Shown here piece by piece: positions 1-5,185 of a DNA stretch of 5,185 nucleotides (within the stretch, counting starts at the first letter, position 1; each line of letters opens with the position of its first letter). Made by a program: the position numbers and the translations under genes. Under the pieces are notes generated by a model, which was not told where the DNA came from, made no database searches, and worked only from the letters and a program-made list of their open reading frames with translations. The stretch comes from Calditrichota bacterium (GTDB lineage: Bacteria > Calditrichota > Calditrichia > Calditrichales > Calditrichaceae), in the NCBI GenBank assembly GCA_024278715.1, contig JAJRSN010000405.1:1-5185 (forward strand), given 5' to 3'.

Positions 1-1
1 A

Positions 2-583
2 AAAATCGAAATGCACTTCCTCCCCGATGTGTGGGTGACGTGTGAAACGTGCCACGGAAAGCGATACAATTTGCAAACGCTCGCCGTGAAATACAAAGGG
101 AATTCCATTGCCGATGTGTTGGAAATGTCCATTGGACAGTCGCTCGAACTGTTTGGAAACATCTCGAAAATCCGGGCACCGCTCGCGACGCTCGCCGCGA
201 TTGGATTGGACTATTTGACGTTGGGACAATCGGCGACAACGTTATCCGGCGGTGAAGCCCAGCGCGTGAAACTTTCGAGCGAATTGAGTAAAGTGGGCAC
301 GGGAAATACCCTTTACATTCTGGATGAGCCGACAACCGGTCTTCACTTTGAAGATATCAGCATGTTGCTTAACGTGTTGAATAAGCTGGTGGAAAAGGGA
401 AACACGGTTATTGTAATCGAACATAACATGGATGTGATTAAAACCGCCGATTGGATTATCGATTTGGGACCCGAGGGAGGTGAAAACGGAGGATACATCG
501 TTGCCGAAGGAACGCCCGAGCAGGTCGCCAGACATCCGAAATCTTATACCGGAAAGTTTTTAAAAGCGGAATTAAATTTGTGA
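2..583 (+). CDS. uvrA: UvrA, excinuclease ABC subunit A (C-terminal part, 5' end outside window)
   Basis: This is the C-terminal 193 residues of UvrA, the ATPase that finds DNA damage and loads UvrB in nucleotide excision repair. Full-length UvrA is about 940 residues; the frame is open from the left edge, so the ATG at 11 is internal (family sequence continues before it). Visible are the second CxxC half of the UvrA zinc finger (CETC, bases 41-52) with the usual MHFLPDV lead-in, the ABC signature LSGGEAQRVKL (242-274), Walker B plus D-loop region LYILDEPTTGLHF (from 311, with the Asp-Glu pair), and the H-loop histidine in VIEHNMDVIKTADW (His codon 422-424). The tail IIDLGPEGGENGG is the standard UvrA ending. 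All C-terminal ATPase motifs are intact, so it is probably functional. The stop TGA at 581-583 lies 10 bases before the next gene, suggesting co-transcription. The identification is based on motifs recognised by eye. Confidence 0.97.
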   Translation, partial: KIEMHFLPDVWVTCETCHGKRYNLQTLAVKYKGNSIADVLEMSIGQSLELFGNISKIRAPLATLAAIGLDYLTLGQSATTLSGGEAQRVKLSSELSKVGTGNTLYILDEPTTGLHFEDISMLLNVLNKLVEKGNTVIVIEHNMDVIKTADWIIDLGPEGGENGGYIVAEGTPEQVARHPKSYTGKFLKAELNL

Positions 584-593
584 GAAATAAAAA

Positions 594-1214
594 ATGAGCG
601 CCGTTCATTTTACAGTTGTTTTTTTAATTTCTTATTTAATTGGTTCGATTCCCTTCGCATTTTTGGTGGTAAAATTATTTTATAAACAAGACCTGCGAAA
701 AACGGGCAGCGGAGATGTGGGCGCCTTAAACGCCTACCGCATCCGAAAGAGTAGATTGCTTGCCTTAAGCATCGTGTTTATTGACCTTTTTAAGGGAATG
801 CTCCCCGTCTGGTACGGATTGACACAATATCCTCATGATTTTACGGTTGTCATTGTCGCCGTAGGAGGCGTTTTATTGGGAGATCTATTTCCGGTTTGGC
901 TCGGCTTTAAAGGCGGACGAGGTTTGAATGTGTCAGCCGGAGCCTTATTGGTTGTTGAACCGCGGTTGGTTTTAATTTGGCTTGTTCTGTTCCTTGTTTT
1001 TTATCTGTTCATTCGTCAGCACATTATCGCTAATATGATAGCCACCTTCGGTCTGCCGATATTCGTCTTTTTTACCCAAAACATTTATTTTACTGATGAT
1101 ACACTATTACTTATATTAGTCGTTTCTATGCTGATTTTTCAAAGGCATCTGGAACGTATTCCGGATTTGGTGGAACAAAAACGTTTTAAAATTTCAAACG
1201 GAGATGAACCATGA
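594..1214 (+). CDS. plsY: PlsY-family acyl-phosphate:glycerol-3-phosphate acyltransferase, divergent
   Basis: A 206-residue polytopic membrane protein matching PlsY in length (about 200) and layout. PlsY transfers the acyl group from acyl-phosphate to glycerol-3-phosphate, the first step of phospholipid synthesis, in the inner membrane. The N-terminal YLIGSIPF (14-21), DLRKTGSGDVGALN (33-46) and LFPVWLGFKGGRG (98-110, glycine-rich phosphate loop) correspond to PlsY motifs 1 and 2, and RH at 184-185 to the motif 3 end. Several usually conserved residues differ: GSGNIGATN reads GSGDVGALN, the GH before FPV reads GD (Asp97), the serines of the last cytoplasmic loop are absent (RQHIIANM, 141-148), and the Asn after RH and the terminal Gly-x-Glu are missing. 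It may therefore be a paralogue with altered or weak activity rather than the main PlsY. Hydrophobic segments lie near 5-29, 55-75, 84-103, 115-140 and 145-181. The ATG at 594 lacks a clear Shine-Dalgarno site, but the motif spacing supports it. The stop overlaps the gcvT start. Confidence 0.85.
   Translation: MSAVHFTVVFLISYLIGSIPFAFLVVKLFYKQDLRKTGSGDVGALNAYRIRKSRLLALSIVFIDLFKGMLPVWYGLTQYPHDFTVVIVAVGGVLLGDLFPVWLGFKGGRGLNVSAGALLVVEPRLVLIWLVLFLVFYLFIRQHIIANMIATFGLPIFVFFTQNIYFTDDTLLLILVVSMLIFQRHLERIPDLVEQKRFKISNGDEP
1200..1203 (+). promoter_or_regulatory. Ribosome binding site of gcvT
   Basis: GGAG lies 7 bases before the gcvT ATG, inside the last codons of the plsY-like gene. It is the only convincing Shine-Dalgarno site in the window and fixes the gcvT start at 1211, even though that start overlaps the preceding stop codon. 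Confidence 0.7.
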
Positions 1215-2287
1215 ATCTTAAAAAAACTGCCTTGCACGATGTGCATGTTAATCTCGGCGCGCGGATGGTGGAATTTGCCGGATTTCGTATGCCCATCCAA
1301 TATCACAGCATCCGCGACGAACATCGTCGCGTGCGGGAAACGGTCGGGGTTTTTGACGTTTCCCACATGGGAGAAATTATCATTAAAGGAGCAAAAGCTT
1401 TGGATATGGTACAAAAAATAACCATCAACGACGCCTCAAAATTAGAGGTCGGTCAGGTTCAGTATTCGGCAATGTGCTACGAAAACGGCGGAATTGTCGA
1501 TGACTTATTGGTGTATCGCTTTCCAGAACATTACATGCTTGTTGTGAACGCGGCTAATAAGGATAAAGATTATCAGTGGATATTAAAGAACAAGATTGAC
1601 GAGTGCGAAGTAATCGATAAAAGCGACGAAATAACCCAACTGGCTGTTCAGGGGAAAAAAGCAGAATCTACTCTGCAAAAATTGACCAAAGTCGATCTCG
1701 GTTCCGTAAAATATTATCGGTTTGTCGAAGACGAGTTAGCCGGGGTTCCGATGATCATTTCCCGAACCGGTTATACGGGCGAGCCGGGTTTTGAACTTTA
1801 TTTTGAAAACAAATATGCCGTGGATGTGTGGAAAAAAGTAATGGAAGCCGGAAAGGAATTTGATATCGAACCCGTAGGTCTGGGAGCAAGAGATTCATTG
1901 CGTCTGGAAAAGAAGATGTGCCTTTACGGTAACGATATCGATGAAACCACAAATCCCATCGAAGCGGGATTGAGCTGGATAACAAAATTGGACAAAGGCG
2001 ATTTTATCGGAAGAGAGGCGATTCTTAAAGTAAAAAAAGAAGGTCCTAAACGTAAATTGGTAGCCATGATCATGGAAGGACAGGGATTCCCTCGTCACGG
2101 TTATAAAATTTTTAAAGACGAAAAGGAAGTTGGACACGTGACAAGCGGCACCGTTTCTCCGATATTGAATCAGGGGATTGCCATGGGATATGTGGCAGCC
2201 GAATTTGCCAAATTGGGAACGGAATTGGAAATCGATATTCGCGGAAAAAGGGTTCCCGCTAAAATAATAAAACCGCCTTTTGTATGA
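1211..2287 (+). CDS. gcvT: Aminomethyltransferase, glycine cleavage system T protein
   Basis: GcvT takes the aminomethyl group carried on lipoyl-GcvH, releases ammonia and gives 5,10-methylene-tetrahydrofolate, in the cytoplasm. At 358 residues it has the usual bacterial length (about 360). Family hallmarks run in order: the N-terminal block ALHDVHVNLGARMVEFAGF (7-25), VGVFDVSHMGEI (45-56), QYSAMCYENGGIVDDLLVYR (84-103) with the folate/catalytic Asp at 97 or 98, VVNAANKDKDYQW (111-123), SRTGYTGEPGFELY (184-197), GLGARDSLRLEKKMCLYG (223-240), and the C-terminal barrel with GHVTSGTVSP (308-317) and GIAMGYV (322-328). This full set separates it from GcvT-like relatives such as YgfZ. The start is set by the GGAG at 1200-1203 and the ATGA overlap with the preceding stop, suggesting translational coupling. 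No gcvH, gcvP or lipoate gene is in the window, so the rest of the complex must be encoded elsewhere. A terminator follows directly. Confidence 0.97.
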   Translation: MNLKKTALHDVHVNLGARMVEFAGFRMPIQYHSIRDEHRRVRETVGVFDVSHMGEIIIKGAKALDMVQKITINDASKLEVGQVQYSAMCYENGGIVDDLLVYRFPEHYMLVVNAANKDKDYQWILKNKIDECEVIDKSDEITQLAVQGKKAESTLQKLTKVDLGSVKYYRFVEDELAGVPMIISRTGYTGEPGFELYFENKYAVDVWKKVMEAGKEFDIEPVGLGARDSLRLEKKMCLYGNDIDETTNPIEAGLSWITKLDKGDFIGREAILKVKKEGPKRKLVAMIMEGQGFPRHGYKIFKDEKEVGHVTSGTVSPILNQGIAMGYVAAEFAKLGTELEIDIRGKRVPAKIIKPPFV

Positions 2288-2303
2288 GAGTCAACGAGGC
2301 GGT
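2272..2303 (+). repeat. Inverted repeat flanking the gcvT stop codon
   Basis: ACCGCCT at 2272-2278 pairs perfectly with AGGCGGT at 2297-2303, giving a 7-bp stem with an 18-base loop that holds the gcvT stop codon. It sits 9 bases ahead of the terminator hairpin. The stem is followed by AAAAAA rather than a T-run on the + strand, so it is not itself a terminator in that direction. It may protect the mRNA end or be chance. Confidence 0.35.
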
Positions 2304-2312
2304 AAAAAATTT

Positions 2313-2336
2313 AAAAGGGCGCTGCGCCCTTTTTTT
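2313..2336 (+). terminator. Rho-independent terminator after gcvT
   Basis: AAAAGGGCG (2313-2321), loop CTG, then CGCCCTTTT (2325-2333) form a perfect 9-bp stem with a GC-rich core. The downstream run is seven T (2330-2336), of which the last three lie beyond the stem. The A-run before the stem makes it potentially bidirectional, although no opposing gene is present. It ends the uvrA-plsY-gcvT unit and separates it from comB. Confidence 0.88.
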
Positions 2337-2363
2337 GTTCAACAACAAATCAATTGAGTATTC

Positions 2364-3095
2364 ATGCGAAAAGCAGATATCCGATTCACGGCGGGCGATT
2401 TCATCGATTTTGAAAATTCGATAGTCGTGGTTATCGATGTGTTGAGGGCAAGCTCAACCATTGTTACGGCGCTTGCAAACGGGTGCTCGGCGATTATTCC
2501 CGTCGGGTCGGTCAGCGAATCTCTAAAAACCGCGGCTGATTTTGACGACGCGCTTTTAGCGGGAGAACGCGATGCAATAAAGCCCGAACACTTTGATCTG
2601 GGAAATTCGCCTCTTGAATTTACCAGTGAGCGGGTTAAAGGCAAAACCATCGTGTTTACAACCACAAACGGAACCAAAGCCTTAAAAAGCATTGAAAACG
2701 CCTCCGAGGTTCTGATCGGCTCCTTTTTAAATATGCGGCAGGTTGCCAGTTATTTATCAAACGGCAAACAGGATGTCGCCTTTTACTGCGCCGGAACAAA
2801 CGGACAATTTTCTTTGGAAGACACGCTGTGCGCGACTTTGATTCTCAGAAAAATGTTAAAAGAACAGGCGGCGATGCGGCTTTCGGATAGCGCAAAATGG
2901 TCGCTAAAAGCCAGCTTAAAATTTATTTGTCCGCAGGATGAAGACAACGCCGCGGAAATTCTGCGCGTAATAAAAGCAAGCGCACACGCCAAAACCTTAA
3001 TAAATACAGGATTCGAAAAAGATGTCGGTTACTGCGCGAGATTAAACGAGATAGAAATCATTCCCCGTTTAAAGGAAGGCAAATTAATAAAATAA
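2364..3095 (+). CDS. comB: 2-phosphosulfolactate phosphatase family protein (ComB)
   Basis: ComB hydrolyses 2-phosphosulfolactate to sulfolactate and phosphate and depends on Mg2+. It was defined in archaeal coenzyme M synthesis, but homologues occur in many bacteria, where the product may be sulfolactate or the role is unknown. The 243 residues fit the family length. Recognisable blocks are VVVIDVLRASSTIVTALANG (21-40), IPVGSVSES (45-53), LLAGERDAIKPEHFDLGNSP (64-83), GKTIVFTTTNGTKAL (93-107), VLIGSFLNM (116-124), YCAGTNGQFSLEDTLCA (141-157) and the C-terminal ASAHAKTL..GFEKDVGYCARL (205-227) ending in IIPRL. The ATG at 2364 gives the usual short strand before the VIDVLR block; an in-frame TGA at 2355-2357 rules out a longer form. 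There is no strong Shine-Dalgarno site. The start is 27 bases past a terminator, and no ComA, ComC or other sulfonate gene is nearby. Family assignment is strong; the in vivo substrate is inference. Confidence 0.93.
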   Translation: MRKADIRFTAGDFIDFENSIVVVIDVLRASSTIVTALANGCSAIIPVGSVSESLKTAADFDDALLAGERDAIKPEHFDLGNSPLEFTSERVKGKTIVFTTTNGTKALKSIENASEVLIGSFLNMRQVASYLSNGKQDVAFYCAGTNGQFSLEDTLCATLILRKMLKEQAAMRLSDSAKWSLKASLKFICPQDEDNAAEILRVIKASAHAKTLINTGFEKDVGYCARLNEIEIIPRLKEGKLIK

Positions 3096-3113
3096 AACAA
3101 CTTATAAAGGGTG

Positions 3114-3135
3114 CCAACTTGTTTTTGCAGGCTGG
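3114..3135 (+). repeat. Imperfect hairpin in the comB-ftsK gap
   Basis: CCAACTTG (3114-3121) can pair with CAGGCTGG (3128-3135) around a TTTTTG loop, with one A/C mismatch and one T/G pair. No T-run follows, so it does not look like a terminator for comB. It overlaps a weak candidate promoter and could be a leader structure or chance. I see no better comB terminator in this 90-base gap. Confidence 0.2.
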
Positions 3136-3147
3136 AATCCGTAAATT
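3119..3147 (+). promoter_or_regulatory. Possible promoter for ftsK
   Basis: TTGTTT at 3119-3124 and TAAATT at 3142-3147 are separated by 17 bases, resembling a sigma-70 type promoter (3 of 6 and 4 of 6 consensus bases). The AT-rich stretch from there to the ftsK start fits a leader of about 35 bases. The match is weak, and comB and ftsK could equally be co-transcribed. Confidence 0.22.
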
Positions 3148-3185
3148 ACATTTTAAACTTTTTATTAAATTTCTCAAAATGGAAA

Positions 3186-5185
3186 ATGGCTCGTAGAAAA
3201 ACTAAAAAGAAAAATACAAAGCAGCACCGCAGGCAGGCGAACGGCGTTCTGCTTTTAGGTGTTGCGCTTATTCTGGCGTTGTCCGTCATTTCGTTTGATG
3301 TTCGGGACCCGGTATCGCTAAATGCGATTGGTCAGGGAAACATCATCCACAACTGGTTTGGGCGGCTGGGCGCCGTTCTTGCATACTATTTGATGCAGTG
3401 GACGTTGGGTTATCCGGTGTTAATCCTTCCGATTATTTTAAGCATATTCGCTTTTCAATTGATAATGGATCGCAGCTTTCCGGGCTTTAAAAAATCGGCG
3501 ATCGCTTTAATTGTTTGGGGCGTAATGTTTTCTGTTTATTTAGCCATGCCCGAAGCCCTGAGCACAGGCGGGCAAATTACCGAGTATTACCCGAGCGGGT
3601 TAATCGGTGGGTGGCTCGCTTCGGAACTTGTGCTTTTTTTAGGTTCGTTCGGCAGTATAACCCTGCTCATCATATTGACGGTAACCCTGTTAATTCTGAG
3701 CGTCCGTCTGGAGGTCGCTCCGGTTCTGGAAGTATTGAGTAAAGCTGTGCGGAAATTTGCCTCGGCGTTAAAGGATTTTACAATTATTGCATTCGATAAA
3801 TTTAAAATAAAAAAAGCCGGTCTTGCGGGCGAGGCGTCTTCCGCTCATGCGGACGAATCCGAAATCGGTCAGCTTTTGGAAATCACCGGTGAGGCGCCCG
3901 CGCAAAACCTGCCCGAAATTCATCTTCCCATGGCAAAAATAAAAGAAGACCTTTCGGAAAGTATTCCGTCCGAACCCGACGACAAAGATTTGTTGGAACA
4001 GTTGCAGCAATCCGAAGCCGAGACCACGGAAGAGGGCATTCAAACCGATCTCGATTCGCTGTTAGCCCGCTTGGACGCAGCCCGCAGCTCTCAAAACGAA
4101 GAAGAGCCGCCCGATCTCTCCGCTCCAGTCGATAATGAGATGGACTTTGAAGTTCAGGAAGAGGTCAAAGACGCGGAATTGGATTATGACAAATTGGTAA
4201 AAGAAAGTATCGCCAAATATGAATTTCCTTCCACCGATTTTTTAACGGATCCGCCGGACGTGGAGACCAGCATTACCCGCGAAGAATTAAAAACAAACGC
4301 CGAACTATTGGAATCGCGATTGGCGGAGTTCGGTATTAAGGCTAAGGTGATTCGCGTGACCGCAGGTCCGGTAATTACCCTTTACGAATTGCAGCCTGCG
4401 CCCGGAGTAAAGGTAAGTTCCATTGTTTCTCTGGCTAATGATCTGGCGCTGTCCATGGAGGCGAGGGGAATTCGTATTATCGCGCCCATTCCCGGGAAAG
4501 CAGCCGTCGGTATCGAAATTCCGAACAGGCAACCGCAGATCGTTCATCTTAAACCTTTGATTCGATCCGAAAAATTCGCCCGCAGCGATTACGAGCTTCC
4601 GCTTGCTCTGGGAAAAACAATCAGCGGCGAATCGTACATTGCCGATTTGACCAAGATGCCCCATTTACTGATTGCCGGAGCCACGGGATCCGGTAAAAGC
4701 GTGGGAATTAACACCATTTTAATGTCGTTGATTTATTCGGTGAATCCGGCTAAAGTTAAATTTGTTTTGATTGATCCTAAAAAACTGGAGCTTTCGATCT
4801 ATCGGGATTTGCAGGAGCATTATCTCATCTGGCGTCCCGATTTGGATGAAGTGGTGATTACAAAACCGAGCAACTCGGTAAGCATACTCAACAGCATGAC
4901 TTTGGAGATGGAGCGCCGGTACGAGTGGCTTTCCAAGCTCGGCGCACGCAATATTGTTGAGTACAATAAAAAAATTCAGAATATGCCCGGAGACGCGGAA
5001 TCAAAATTCAGGCAATTGCCTTATATTGTTGTTGTGATCGATGAATTAGCCGATTTGATGCTGGTTGCCGCCAAAGAGGTCGAAACTCCCATTGCGCGGC
5101 TGGCGCAAATGGCAAGGGCGGTGGGAATCCATTTGATTGTGGCTACGCAGCGTCCCAGCGTGGATGTGATTACCGGCGTGATTAA
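3186..5185 (+). CDS. ftsK: DNA translocase FtsK/SpoIIIE (3' end outside window)
   Basis: FtsK is a membrane-anchored hexameric motor that pumps chromosomal DNA through the closing septum and aids dimer resolution. The frame gives 666 residues and stays open to the last base. A basic start (MARRKTKKKNTKQ) precedes a four-segment membrane domain (hydrophobic stretches about 20-37, 60-94, 104-122 and 144-176). An acidic, Glu/Asp/Gln-rich low-complexity linker follows (about 214-350). The alpha domain starts near 356 (TAGPVITLYELQPAPGVKV at 392-410; GIRIIAPIPGKAAVGIEIPN at 428-447). The motor has Walker A GATGSGKS (498-505), VLIDPKKLELS (527-537), EMERRYEWL (574-582) and Walker B VVVIDELADLM (from 615, Asp619-Glu620), then MARAVGIHLIVATQRPSVDVITG. 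All key ATPase residues are intact. An insertion near 540-560 (QEHYLIWRPDLDEVVITKP) resembles Bacteroidota-type FtsK. The ATG at 3186 was chosen for the basic N-terminus; a GTG at 3111 is in frame but would add an atypical leader. The sequence before the ATG (TGGAAA) is a poor RBS. The gamma domain is not in view. Confidence 0.96.
   Translation, partial: MARRKTKKKNTKQHRRQANGVLLLGVALILALSVISFDVRDPVSLNAIGQGNIIHNWFGRLGAVLAYYLMQWTLGYPVLILPIILSIFAFQLIMDRSFPGFKKSAIALIVWGVMFSVYLAMPEALSTGGQITEYYPSGLIGGWLASELVLFLGSFGSITLLIILTVTLLILSVRLEVAPVLEVLSKAVRKFASALKDFTIIAFDKFKIKKAGLAGEASSAHADESEIGQLLEITGEAPAQNLPEIHLPMAKIKEDLSESIPSEPDDKDLLEQLQQSEAETTEEGIQTDLDSLLARLDAARSSQNEEEPPDLSAPVDNEMDFEVQEEVKDAELDYDKLVKESIAKYEFPSTDFLTDPPDVETSITREELKTNAELLESRLAEFGIKAKVIRVTAGPVITLYELQPAPGVKVSSIVSLANDLALSMEARGIRIIAPIPGKAAVGIEIPNRQPQIVHLKPLIRSEKFARSDYELPLALGKTISGESYIADLTKMPHLLIAGATGSGKSVGINTILMSLIYSVNPAKVKFVLIDPKKLELSIYRDLQEHYLIWRPDLDEVVITKPSNSVSILNSMTLEMERRYEWLSKLGARNIVEYNKKIQNMPGDAESKFRQLPYIVVVIDELADLMLVAAKEVETPIARLAQMARAVGIHLIVATQRPSVDVITGVI

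Noticed and set aside
242..535. Reverse-strand reading frame of 97 codons within uvrA
   Set aside because: It is antisense to the UvrA signature and Walker B region, with no family resemblance.
619..625. Run of seven T early in the plsY-like gene, a possible slippage site
   Set aside because: The frame continues cleanly through it with PlsY motifs on the 3' side, and no alternative frame product or stimulatory structure is evident.
2339..2692. Reverse-strand reading frame of 117 codons opposite the comB start
   Set aside because: It is antisense to a clear ComB frame with conserved motifs, and its translation shows no recognisable domain.
3114..3135. Hairpin after comB as an intrinsic terminator
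   Set aside because: The stem is imperfect and is followed by AATCCG rather than a T-run; it is kept only as a low-confidence repeat.
3111..3185. Upstream in-frame GTG as an ftsK start
   Set aside because: It would add 25 residues (start PTCFCRLESVN) unlike FtsK N-termini, whereas the ATG at 3186 begins a basic stretch just before the first membrane segment.
4305..4664. Reverse-strand reading frame of 119 codons
   Set aside because: It lies wholly opposite the conserved FtsK alpha domain and is best explained as a shadow of that codon pattern. The same holds for the frames at 3515-3742 (+) and 3768-4043 (-) over ftsK.

Overview
The window is an ordinary chromosomal housekeeping stretch with every gene on the + strand: the 3' end of uvrA, a divergent plsY-family gene, gcvT, an intrinsic terminator, comB, and the 5' two-thirds of an ftsK/spoIIIE gene that runs off the right edge. 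Coding density is very high. The only gaps are 10, 76 and 90 bases, plus a 4-base overlap, and no stretch over 300 bases lacks a gene. I see no RNA genes, mobile elements, CRISPR arrays or phage genes.

The organism is a bacterium of moderate GC with few strong Shine-Dalgarno sites (only gcvT has a clear GGAG). The FtsK motor has an insertion of the kind known from Bacteroidota FtsK, between the Walker A and Walker B motifs (residues about 540-560). This suggests a member of the FCB group, such as Bacteroidota, Calditrichota or a relative. That is inference from one protein and weak codon and RBS hints, not a firm assignment.

Region 1 (2-2336) looks like one transcription unit. UvrA (nucleotide excision repair) is followed after 10 bases by a PlsY-like membrane protein (phospholipid synthesis), whose stop codon overlaps the start of gcvT (glycine cleavage T protein) as ATGA. 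The unit ends at a strong GC-rich hairpin with a T-run at 2313-2336. The three products share no pathway, so the link is probably transcriptional only.

Region 2 (2337-5185) holds comB (2-phosphosulfolactate phosphatase family), starting only 27 bases after the terminator, then a 90-base gap and ftsK (septal DNA translocase). The FtsK reading frame is open to the last base, so its gamma domain and stop codon lie outside.

No new multi-gene system is visible. The most interesting points are the substituted active-site motifs in the PlsY-like protein, a bacterial ComB with no partner pathway genes nearby, and the missing obvious promoter between the terminator and comB.
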